Shown: piece by piece, positions 1 through 12,264 of the stretch
Layout: each line of letters opens with the position of its first letter
Position numbering within the stretch: position 1 is the stretch's first letter
From: Embiotoca jacksoni
Lineage: Eukaryota; Chordata; Actinopteri; Embiotocidae
DNA: 64,000 bases
Reading direction: 5' to 3'
Assembly: GCA_022577435.1 (NCBI GenBank)
Contig: JAKOON010000054.1
Location: forward strand, 1,692,949-1,756,948
The notes under the pieces: model-generated
Databases searched by the model: none
Told to the model about the DNA's origin: nothing
What the model saw: the letters and a program-made list of their open reading frames with translations, nothing else
Position numbers and translations under genes: made by a program

Positions 1-200
1 CGTGTTAAAAGGACTTTGTAGCGTGAAGTTAATCTGAAAAAGTCTCGATGCCGCGGCACGAGTGGAGCCGGCACACCGGAGTTTCTGAACTGCTCTGAAA
101 GAGCTCAAAAAACATTCAACCTAAACGTGACTAACAGCTTCTCTAATAAGTGAAGAGGATATATCAGTGATGTGATTTCCCTCTTCTGTCTGTCGTCCAG

Positions 201-280
201 CTGCAGAGATCGACCATGTGAGCAGCTTGTTTCAGGAGAAGCAGGCGGAGCTGCAGTCTGCGGTCATCAGAGTCGACCAG
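201..280 (+). CDS. ppp1r13b: ppp1r13b coding exon (coiled coil, first in window)
   Basis: Acceptor at 199-200 after a pyrimidine tract, donor GTAAAG at 281. Encodes AEIDHVSSLFQEKQAELQ and then IRVDQ, a heptad-like stretch of the ASPP coiled coil. A second AG at 205-206 would shift the start to 207 in the same frame. The 201 start was chosen because the family has Ala-Glu-Ile here. Confidence 0.88.
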
Positions 281-3200
281 GTAAAGTTTCTATTCAAGCT
301 CCAGCAAAAGTCTGTTTGAAATACACGAGCTGGTTTTAAGTTCCTTTTCTTTTCTTTTGTTTCCAGCTGACTCAACAGCTGGATGATTTGAGGAGAGGAC
401 GCCTCCAGCTGCACTCTGTGGCACCAGGTCAGGGGGGACCCGCCGGGTCCCAGGGGGGGACCGCCGGCCATAAGGGCTCCCCGCTGTCCGGCCCTGCAGC
501 CCTGGAGCTGAGGAAACTCTACCAGGAGCTGCAGGTGAATTACACCTTCTCTAATACTAATACTGATACTTATACTAATACTAATACTAATGTAATACGT
601 ATGTTCGTGTTCTTTTGGTTTCACAGTGAGAACTGTCATGTCGTGTGTTTCAGGCTCGTAACCGTCACAACCTGGAGCAGAGCAGCAAGTTGGCCCAGAA
701 CAAGGAGATGCTGAACAAGAGGAACGCCCAGGTGACCGTGATGGACCAACGCATCGGCGACCTGAGAGAGCGGCTGCACAAGAAGAGAGCAGAAGTACAA
801 CATTTTATTCTTATCATAGCTTTTGTTCTTCACCACTTATCAGACCCAGTTTGCATTTTATTTCTCGTGACGGTAACTTAATATTTCCTCGACAGTGACT
901 CCAGCTCTGTGTTTTGTTTCTGTCTCCTGTAGTTGAGTCGTATGAACGGAGGAGGCGTGTCCGCCCCTCAGACCTCGTCCCACCCTGCGGGTGGAGTTTC
1001 GGGTCGAGTGGCGGCGGTCTGCCCGTACATCCAGGTCCCGGCCGAGGGCAGACAGGAGGCCGGGTACCCCATGCCGGCCGACCCGCCGCCCAAACCCACC
1101 CCACTCAGCCACGTCCGCTCCCTCTCAGGTTGGTGCAAGTTTTCCTGTTTGGCACTTTAAGGCGCTGGAATCTGTCTGAGCTCTAACTTCTATTTCTTTT
1201 TCCTGTCTGTTGGCTCCTCCTCTTCTTATTTCCCCCTTACATGTTATCGTTAATAATTTAACATGGTGATAATCGTTGTGTTGTGGTGGTGAATGTTGTG
1301 GTTGTCGTTGTGATGTCATCACGATAACGTTGTTGTCGTACATGTCGTTTGTTTCGGTGGTTGTTAACGTCCCGTGGTCGTTCTTGTTGCCGTGTTCGTG
1401 GTGGGCGTGGCCGTGCAGAGGAGGAGAGGAGTGGCATCAGGAAGCCTCCCGGCCAATGGAAAGTGTCAGATTTAGACATCGTCCTGTCAGAGCCCACTGA
1501 GACGTGGGAGGGACCGCGGTGTCCTCAAGGGGGCGACAGTGAGAACAGTGAGTCCCATAGAAGTCGCTAGAGAAACGTACTCATCGCTAGCTTGCTTGGT
1601 GGTAGATTAGAAACATCTTGAGCCTTAACCCCCCCCCCCCCCCCCCCAACATCCCATCCCCCCACCCCCCACCCCACCTCACTGCAGCGCCCCCTGGTGT
1701 GTTAACGCCCGCATCCACAGTTTGTTTTCTCATCAAACAAGTTGCTAATTAACCAAAACTGATGTCGACATCAAACTAATGCAGGTATGAAAATTATATT
1801 TCGGAATTTAGAAGTTTTCTAAATAAAAGCAGTGCCACTTTAATTATCACTTTAATTATCACTTTAACTACGCGCACCATGTTTACATCCAAAAACTTTT
1901 ACATATCATGCAGAAATTTTGTAGATTTGAGTGGCAACCAAAGTTTAAAGAGTTTTATAATTCATAGTTTTTACTGTCAAATATTTTTGGTGTCCCACAT
2001 TTTTACGAATGTAACTAAATTAGATAATCTATGCCTTTAAATTTAACGGTGTTAAGAAGGAAATTCTTCAGTTTCAACGAGAAGTTATTGAGCATTAAAT
2101 AAAGGTTTGTAAAATCAGGCCCGAAGCAGCAGAAAGGGGTCGAACCCAAACAGAAACATGGAAGCGACTCTTGTGGAGAGTTCATGTCTGTACAACACCG
2201 ACCAGATGGTTGAGAGAGAACATTGGATTGAATCAGCGACACGAGATGACCTCCAGATGTGAGGGTCACGTGTGTGAGGACGCCGACGTGACATCGGATA
2301 GCCACCAACTGCTCGAGGTTAGAAACCTTCGACTCAGAAAATAAAGCGTCCTCAGTTGTCCCCTGGTGTCCCCTGGTGTCCTCCTACCTGGTGGACAAAA
2401 GTAGAAACGCTGTAAAAAGTTCAAGTTAGAAACATTGCTGCTGTAATAATTTGATACCATTTTGTGTATTTCTTTGAAGTAGTGCAGCATTGAATTGAAT
2501 TAATGATCACGCTCATTTAATCCTTTAGTGTTTACATGTTTTCAACATAACCTCATTAATCACCTTGTTGTATCAGGTCATTCTTATTTATCAGACGCTC
2601 CTCTTGTACTTCCTGTGCTCACCCTGACTAACACTAGTTTATCAGTCCAGCGTTAGAAGTAACTAAGCATTTAAGCACATTGTGTCTTGAACCGACGCTC
2701 TTACGAATCCCATTGTGTTCATGAATCCCAAAGAAAATGCCACAGTTCTATTCATTGTCGGTGATGATGTAATGTGGAAAACACACACTTGTAAATCCTG
2801 TCAACAGCGTAACGGGCACGACGGATGAATGGAAGGAAGTCTGAGGACTGCCAACACGTAGCTAAATACAGTGTGTGTGTGGTGAGTGTGTGTGATGAGT
2901 GTGTGTGATGAGTGTGTGTGATGAGTGTGTGTGGTGAGTGTGTGTGATGAGTGTGTGTGGTGAGTGTGTGTGGTGAGTGTGTGTGATGAGTGTGTGTGAT
3001 GAGTGTGTGTGGTGAGTGTGTGTGATGAGTGTGTGTGATGAGTGTGTGTGATGAGTGTGTGTGGTGAGTGTGTGTGATGAGTGTGTGTGGTGAGTGTGTG
3101 TGATGAGTGTGTGTGGTGAGTGTGTGTGATGAGTGTGTGTGGTGAGTGTGTGTGATGAGTGTGTGTGGTGAGTGTGTGTGATGAGTGTGTGTGATGAGTG

Positions 3201-6200
3201 TGTGTGATGAGTGTGTGTGGTGAGTGTGTGTGATGAGTGTGTGTGGTGAGTGTGTGTGATGAGTGTGTGTGGTGAGTGTGTGTGATGAGTGTGTGTGATG
3301 AGTGTGTGTGGTGAGTGTGTGTGATGAGTGTGTGTGATGAGTGTGTGTGATGAGTGTGTGTGGTGAGTGTGTGTGATGAGTGTGTGTGATGAGTGTGTGT
3401 GGTGAGTGTGTGTGATGAGTGTGTGTGATGAGTGTGTGTGGTGAGTGTGTGTGATGAGTGTGTGTGATGAGTGTGTGTGATGAGTGTGTGTGGTGAGTGT
3501 GTGTGATGAGTGTGTGTGATGAGTGTGTGTCTGTGTGAGTCAGATAACGAGGCTGTAGGTGAGGAGGGGCTCATCAGAGATCGTCATCATTAAGTCCACA
3601 GAAATCAGGACCGAGAATTATGATTATTTATTCAGCGATGTCAGAGAAGACGGTTTCATATTCCACTGACCTGAACCAATATTTGCCAGGAAGTGGTAAC
3701 AGGATCTATGCGCCTCATTTTCTGATTACAAAAGCTCTGTTTCTGAGAGTCCATGAGGAGGTCCGGTTTACTTGAACTCTCGTGGGCTCGATTTAGACCG
3801 ATGAACCAGTACTGTACTGTCCGTTTATTAGTAATCAGATCCGATCCAGGTAGTGCTGTCTGGCTGTGACAGGTTAGATAAGTGCAGCTTATTCATTCAT
3901 CTTTAAATTGATGTATTTATATAATGTGTTAACATTATATTCTGTTTGTTTTGAATTAAAAACCAAAGTATCAGAACAAGACTGATCTGTTTAATGGAGG
4001 TTATTCTGTGTTGTGACCGTAAAACGCTGCTTCTAATCTCAGCTCTCAGGCAGATGTCCAAGTTTCCGCCTCCCGCAGAGCTGACTGTTAGTTTCCTGCT
4101 GTGACTGTTTTCTTGCTGAGGTCAGCAGGTTACGACCGTCAACAGGTCGCACCGGGCAGCTCGCTGCTCCGGCTGCAGGACTCCCAGGTTCAACAGTTGA
4201 TCAGTGTTATGAGCCTGAACTGGTCCGTGCCAGAACTGTGACCCGGCTCCCCCGCCGGCACCCGGGCCAGACGTTAGGTAACACTTTAAAGTGAGACTTT
4301 GACAACGGACGCTGAATCTTCCACCAACGGAGGAATTTTAACGTCCAACGACGGCGTGGATGATATTTGAAAAGCTTCTCCACTTATTTTTTTATCCATT
4401 TTAGTGACGTACGTTAGCGATGATGGCGCCTGAAGGCCGTTTCCTTTGAATTGGTCTTCAGGGTTGAGGATGTGAAGCGTGGCGCCGCTGGCCTTCACCT
4501 TCACACGTAGAGAGGCAGTGGATCAGGACTTAGTGGCCGACCGGTGCCGTGACCTCACAGCACCCTGAACTGGGCCAGTGAGTTACGTAACACCTCCTCT
4601 GCAGAGTTGAACTGCAACTCTTCATTTCTCTCAGTCGGTCACGTCTGTTTTAAACCTTCAGGGCGACGGCTTCTTTTTTTTTTTTAGGGTTTTGTTGCGT
4701 GCATTTTTTTTTTTTTTTTCTGGTAAAACCAACAGAGCGGCATCTAAAAGTCATCTTCTATGACTGCAGTCGACAATTACTTTGCACGTCGATGGTTTTA
4801 TTTTTGTCTGACATTACAACCCGTTCATTTCACAGCTGGTGATCAGAGAGGCTTCTGGGTAGGAGACACATGTTTTCAGTGGACGCTTGTCTTATTACAT
4901 TACAGTGTTCGCTACGTTAAAGCCAAACGTGGTCAAATAAAAAACAACTAGATTACGCGGCCTGTCACAGATTTTGCATTATTATTATGCTGACTGCGTT
5001 GTTTTTATGTTCCTCTTAGAATAAACTTTGCGTGGATAATTACCTGGTTTTATTTTTGTGTATATTTTATTGGAGCAGTGTATCGTACATGACAGCTCAT
5101 TTAAAGTGAGCACCCTGATCTCTCCTCATTATAATTTATTATGACACACTGTAAGTCAGTTTTCATCCCTCTAATTACTCCCTCTCTCTGTCTCTCTAAT
5201 CTACCTCCCTCTCTTTGTCCACGTACTTCGTCCTTCTCCTGTTTGTTCGGCCTCCTCCTCTTCCTCCTTAATTACCTCCCTGTTTTTATCTGTGTCCCTT
5301 TTCTCAACCTCTTCTCTCTCTGTGTCTCTCACCCAGCTCCCTCTCTCTCTGTCTCTCTCACCCACCTCCCTCCCTCTCTGTCTCTCTCACCCACCTCCCT
5401 CTCTGTATGTCTCTCACCCACCTCCCTCTCTGTATGTCTCTCACCCACCTCCCTCTCTGTATGTCTCTCACCCACCTCCCTCTCTCTCTGTCTCTCACCC
5501 ACCTCCCTCTCTCTCTGTCTCTCTCACCCACCTCCCTCTCTCTCTCTGTCTCTCACCCACCTCCCTCTCTCTCTGTCTCTCTCACCCACCTCCCTCTCTC
5601 TCTGTGTCTCTCACCCACCTCCCTCTCTCTCTGTCTCTCTCACCCACCTCCCTCTCTCTGTGTCTCTCTCACCCACCTCCCTCCCTCTCTGTCTCTCTCA
5701 CCCACCTCCCTCTCTGTATGTCTCTCACCCACCTCCCTCTCTCTGTCTCTCACCCACCTCCCTCTCTCTGTCTCTCACCCACCTCCCTCTCTCTCTGTCT
5801 CTCTCACCCACCTCCCTCTCTCTGTGTCTCTCTCACCCACCTCCCTCCCTCTCTGTCTCTCTCACCCACCTCCCTCTCTGTATGTCTCTCACCCACCTCC
5901 CTCTCTCTCTGTGTCTCTCACCCACCTCCCTCTCTGTATGTCCCTCACCCACCTCCCTCTCTGTATGTCTCTCACCCACCTCTCTCTCTGTGTCTCCCTC
6001 TCCGTTCAGCCAACGAAGCATCGTGGCCCAGTATCAGTAAGGGTGTACCGGACTGGAGGACCAACAGTCCAGAACAGGTATGATTTCGACATCAGACATG
6101 GTCACACTGAACAATATTATTCATAATGGTTATTCTCATAAATTCTATAATGATAAAATGTACAATAAGAGATATTATAGAGACATTGAAGTATCCCTCA

Positions 6201-9200
6201 GTTTGCTGAAGCAGTGAAGTGAAGGACTGTGTGAACTTTTCAACTCAAAATCTCCTTAGAAAACAGTCATGGAGTTTTTTTTTTTAATGATAAACACAGT
6301 CCCACGTTCGTCACGCTCTTCATCTCTGCGTCTCCCTCCCTCCCCCAGCTTCCCTCTGGTTATGGTACCTACCCCAGCGCCACCCACCAGGCAGCGGGGC
6401 ACCACTGCTCCACGAGCTCCCTGCCCCGCTCGGCCCCCGGGACACTGGGCTGGCCTCGATCCGGCGCCGCCACCTCCTCCTCCTCTTCATCATCGTCCTC
6501 CTCACAGCAAATACAGCAGCGTATTTCTGTCCCTCCGAATTCAAGCCAAGGTAATCGAACTAACCGGTGTTTGCTTCATTTATTGAAAGCTTCGTCGGGT
6601 CGATCATGTATTTTCCTTTTTTCCGTCTCTGCTGTCAGGTTCCTCCGCTGTCTCCCAGCCGTCTCCACTGTCCCCACAGACAGAGCGGACTGACCCCCCT
6701 CCGGCGGTGGCGGTGCGTCCCTACGTCCCCGACCATCCCTCCAGGCCTCAGTCCCCCAGGAAGGGCCCCGCCACCATGAACAGCAGCTCCATCTACAGCA
6801 TGTACCTCCAGCAGCCTCAGCCCAAAAACTACGGATCTCTCAGCAACAGGGCGACTGTCAAAGCAGGTCGGTGAACGGCACACCGACTGTATATTCAGTG
6901 TTTTACTGTGTCTGCAAGGCTAAACAACTCACTCCCTGTCTGTTTCCTGTTCTCCCCTCAGTCTACGGTAAACCCATCCTCCCCACCTCCTCCACCTCCC
7001 CTTCCCCTGTCCCCTTCCTCCAGGGAGGAGGAGGAGGAGGAGGAGTCAGAGCAGCAGGAGAGGAAGTTACAGATAAAGAAGGAGGGAAAGGAGGAGGGGA
7101 GAGCAGTGAAGGGCAAATTGTGCCTCCGCCCAGTGTGGACAACATCCCTCGTCCCCTCAGTCCCACCAAGCTCACCCCAGTGGGTGAGTCCCAGCGGGTC
7201 GGTCAGACGGGACGATAATCATGAAGATAAACTAGAAAGAAATAATAGAAACTACTAAAAATCATCTCGGCCTTGTTTTAAAGTGACGTTTGTGTCTTGA
7301 TTCTTCAGCAAAGTTCTCATTTCTTTGCATCAGTCGACTTGTCAGTGACAAAGCACTTTTTCTTCAAGAACACTTCCTCAGAAAATTGAAATCTTGATAC
7401 TAAATTAAGATAAATTAAGATGAGATAAGACTATTAATCCCGCAATGGGGAAATTTAGATGGGGACAGATACGCATGCAATAAGAAAGATAATTTTAGAA
7501 AACCGTAAAAAAAAAATTCAAAAACAATGTATAAATAAACACACAAGCTATATACATAAATACATAAATACACCATGATATGTACAGAGAAATACAAAGA
7601 AAAACATCATTATTGCACGTAGGTGATAAAAAAATATATATTGTTAAATGTAAATTGTAATTTTACATAAGACTCAAGATATTTAATGTAATTTTGGGAG
7701 CTGCAGCAATAGATGGGTGACTTCACATCTCGCAGACTTGTTGCAAAAACATTAAAATTTGCCGTCTCTGCTCCCCACAGCTCACTCTCAGCTCCGATAC
7801 CAGAGCGACGCAGACCTGGAGGTTCTCCGCCGACGACTCAGCAACGCTCCACGACCCCTCAAGAAACGCAGCTCCATCACTGAACCTGAGGGCCCTCAGG
7901 GGCCAAACATCCAAAAACTGCTGTACCAAAGGTTGCTGCTGCTGTATGTTGTACTCTGAAGCTGAATTCCAGATATTGAATCAACACTGACACCTTGAAT
8001 TTCTGTTGTGGTTTGCAGGTTCAACACGCTGGCAGGAGGTATGGAGGGAGGCTCAGGTAAGACACCGAGACGTGATGTTCAGGTGGCATCATGGGTCGAA
8101 CTGATGACGCATCAGTTTAACTTTCCCTTTTTATTCCAGGCAACACTTTCTACCAACCTGACTGCCTTCTGGGTGACATGGACAACATCCATTCAGCCAA
8201 TGGGAACGTAGAACCTGCCGACAAACACGTCAGTACGGCAGCGGCGGAGAGTGAAGTTCAAAACCTGAACTCGGACCCCCGCCGCTCGTCTCCTCCGTCG
8301 GTTACCACGGAAACAACCAAAGACACAACAGCGGCGGTGGAGACGAGCAGCAGGGTGTCTCCGTCTATCCAACCCAGCCCGTCTCCTGCACCTGACAGAC
8401 CAGAGGACCAGAACAATAACAACCAGAGAGGATCCAGTCCTGCGAACAGCTCAGCAGGCCACGCCTCTCCGTCTCCATCGCCTCCGGCTCCGCCTTCAAA
8501 GCCAAAGGTACGCCAGGTGTCGTGTACCCATTAAAACCGAGGCTCCTCTGGACACCACAGCACATAATATTCTCTGTTTATCCCCATTTAATATTATTAT
8601 AATATAATTAGCACCACATTTTAAATGTTTCTCAGCAACTGCTCACATAAACAGAATAATAGTTCTCTGTAAATGTTAGTGTGCCAGATTTAAGCAGGAA
8701 GTGCTTACCTAGCAATTCCCATTCTGCATTGTCAGCACTTTCTTGTTTCTTTCTCCCTGTGTGCTGCAGGCGAAGCGAACCAACCTGAAGAAGCCGGCGT
8801 CGGAGCGAACGGGTCACGGTTTGAGAGTCAAGTTTAACCCTCTGGCTCTGCTGCTGGATGCGTCACTGGAGGGAGAGTTTGATCTGGTGCAGAGAATCAT
8901 ATACGAGGTAAAACACAACATCTCATCACGATGGTAACGTTATGTTATGCAGTTACATCATCGGTGTAATAATATATTCTCATTTTGTGAAGCTTGTTTG
9001 TTCGTGGAGATAAAATTAAGTCAAATTTAGTTTATATGTATAACTCGGTGTAACACTTCGGTTTTGTAGGAGTACTGGTGCAAAACTTAGCAAAAAATAA
9101 CTTAAAAAAAGGGAAAACGTGCCCATAAAAAAACAAACAGACAAAAAGGAGGACATCTGAGATGAATCAAATCAAAGTAAAGTGTCCTCTGAAATAACTG

Positions 9201-12200
9201 ATAGTGAAACAGGACTCCTAGATTGTAAAAACTGTCAGATGTTGTAAAAGACAAAAAAAAAAAAAACTGTCTTATACCTGAGCAACTAAGTTGTAACAGA
9301 TTAAAACAAATACAATAAATTTAAACAAAAAATAATTTCCCATCAGTTCAGGTCTATGCAGAAAAGTCAGGAGAAGGGACAGCTTGAAGGATGGTGGAGC
9401 GGATGAGGTAAACGTAGAACAGAGCCTCATCTGCGTAGGAGTTTAAATTTAGAGCCATTTTTTATCCTCGAGGGACACCATCATCATTAAGCAAGAGGTG
9501 ATTTGAATCTCAAGAAGGACAAAACCGCCAGAGAACTGTGTTTTAGATCATTCAGGTTAAAGATAATTAAAATAAAAGGTTTCATTTGGACATACTGACA
9601 TTAAAAACTGCTCTAACCACCACTTTGTCAGGGCTGTGGCCTAAAACCTGATGAAATAGTCTGCGAGATAAAATGTACGAGCTGGCCAGCTCTGGAAGAT
9701 CGTGTAAGATGGACACACAAGTGGAAGGTTTAAAAATCATGTGAACAACAATTTCCCAAGAATTGACAAAAACAAAATCTCCATTGAGCCCTCAGGTTCT
9801 GGGATGTCTGATCAGGAGGGCTGAATATCATCTCACAAAGCTTCTTTTTTTTTTTACAATAATTACTCCCACGCGCAGGCTGCCTCGACAGATCTGCCAT
9901 TACCTAAAAGATTTTGAAGCTTCTTCAATACCTCCCTGACGATACTTCCCTCTGTCTTTGATCCTCAGCAGCCGTGTCAGGAGAGTTATTGTTGTCGACA
10001 TCCTCACACACTCTGTATCACAGCGTGTTAACGCAGCACGCGGAGAACAAAGCCTTCAACCCCTCATCTATCACACACATCTTTTAACTGGACAAAAACT
10101 GCTTACTGACGTTCCAAACTGCAACTTCTGGCTGATACTCTGAAGGAAACGATGCTTCACATCCAGGACCTGCTCGCTTCGACGGCGTCGTGCCCCGCGG
10201 CGGTCCACTCACGTTGCAGTATCTCAAGTTTTACAGTGAAACTGGAGACTTTGCACTTCTGTAGTTCTCATGTCCTTTTGAAGGCAGATACCGAGACTGA
10301 CACTCTGGTGAAGTCTAATATGTCTAATATGTACATGTCTCTGTCTTTAAGGTGGAAAACCCCAGCATGCCCAACGATGAAGGCATCACTCCTCTTCATA
10401 ACGCCGTCTGCGCCGGCCATCACCACATTGTTAAGTTCCTGCTGGACTTTGGAGTCAATGTGAACGCGGCCGACAGTGACGGATGGTCAGTACCTGCACT
10501 CAGCGGTTCAGACTCACACCAGAACCGAGTCTGAGTGACGAACACCAGCTCAGCTCACACGCAGCAGTGACACAAGATTGTTGACTTCCTAAATTCACAT
10601 TTGACTCATCTGCCGGCAGTTTTGTAGAAGGAGATTACCGTCTGTAATGAAGCTAGATATTTGAAGCGCATCACTGGAATATCTTTGTCCTGCCTTTGTT
10701 GGCTGTGAATGAACTTGGTCATGTCGTCTCCTCGCAGGACTCCTCTGCACTGTGCAGCTTCATGTAACAGCGTCCACCTCTGCAAGATGCTGGTGGAGTC
10801 GGGGGCGGCCATTTTTGCCACAACCATCAGTGACGTCGAAACAGCGGCAGACAAATGTGAAGAAATGGAGGAGGGCTACACGCAGTGCTCTCAGTTCCTC
10901 TACGGTAGGTGTTTACAGACCTGAGTAACGGGGAGAGTCACAGATATGCAGCGCCGTCATCGAACTGTCCGCTGAAATTCATTCTTCTCTGCCTGTCCCA
11001 GGTGTGCAGGAAAAGCTGGGTGTGATGAACAAAGGTTTAGTCTACACTCTCTGGGACTACGCTGCCCAGCTGTCTGACGAGTTGTCCTTCAGCGAGGGCG
11101 ACGCCCTGACCGTGCTGCGTCGCCGTGACGACACCGAGACAGATTGGTGGTGGGCGCGGCTGAACGACCGCGAGGGATACGTACCCAGAAACCTGCTCGG
11201 GGTGAGAAACAACCTCACTGTGAATGTGAACGGGGAGAAAAATAAAGATGCACGTCGGCTGCCTGATCACCTACATGAGTGTATTTAAACTAATGTCAGC
11301 TCGTTGGTTTACAGAGAAACACAGAAACAGCTTCTTCTGTGCAATGATGCCCACTTTAATGATGTAAAACACTTAACTGTATTCTCACAGTATCAGTCCA
11401 CCAGTTTATAATCAATACAGGCTTGGAAAATGCAGCACTAAACCCCCAAAATCTCTCAATAATACTAATGAAAAACATAATTAAATTCTCTATTCTTGAG
11501 CAGAACTTCTAAAAGACACACAGTTGTGCAAAAGTAATTGCATCCCATGGAAATATGTCATATTTAGAAGGAGGAAAAGTGACTTATTCAATCATTTATT
11601 TAACAGAAATATCAACAGATGTCGTATTATTCTGTGGAAACAGTAAGTCCACCCTTCAGCAGAGATAACTTCTGGGTTAGCATCACTGTCCACCAGTCTC
11701 TAATACGGGCTTGTTAATATTTTTCCGTTGGAAGATGTTTGAGGGTTTTCGTGCATAATGCTGCTTTCACAACATTTCAATGAGAGGACGTCTCATCACC
11801 CTCCATTTCTGCTGTTTGAAACATTCCTCGGTGAATTCGTTGGTATGTTGAGGATCATTAAAGATTATGATGGCTTCACATTATCTTCAAGCAATCTTTG
11901 AGATGATGCAGAATTAATAGTTAATTCAATGACTACCAGCCTCTCCCTATAAACACGTCTACCATGGGTTAGGGTTTAATTTGTGCACTCTGTTCCTCAT
12001 TGCAGACAAACACACTTTGACACCAAAAGCTGCAGAGTTACCTGCAGTTCCTGTCATGCAAGTTTGGAGATGTTGGAGTTTTATTTTTATTGTTTTAGGA
12101 CTAAATTTTCTGCGGTGGTCAATGTTGAACAAATTGACAGTTATTTGAAATTACAGTAGAATTATTCATTTTAAAATATTTGAACTTTTTAAATCCTTTG

Positions 12201-12220
12201 CTGGACTCATAGACTTCCAC

Positions 12221-12264
<44 letters not shown>

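Larger units (their letters stand above)
1548..6009 (+). other. ppp1r13b intron, 4.5 kb, repeat-rich
   Basis: Largest intron of the visible gene. From 5' to 3': poly-C tract, CTCF-like motif, about 1.1 kb of AT-rich sequence with nothing recognised, 13-bp minisatellite (2881-3530), ordinary unique sequence to 4670, two T-runs (about 4673-4685 and 4705-4720), then unique sequence and the CT-rich array reaching the acceptor. No exon-like conserved peptide was seen inside it. Confidence 0.85.

Noticed and set aside
207..280. Alternative acceptor at 205-206 for the first exon in the window
   Set aside because: In frame and possible, but the upstream AG at 199-200 has the better pyrimidine tract and gives the family Ala-Glu residues.
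2801..3574. Minus-strand 257-codon Thr/His-rich ORF
   Set aside because: Entirely the 13-bp minisatellite inside a ppp1r13b intron; the unit lacks stops on that strand.
5141..6126. Three + strand ORFs rich in Ser/Leu/Pro
   Set aside because: Produced by the CT-rich array; only the last 68 nt are a true ppp1r13b exon.
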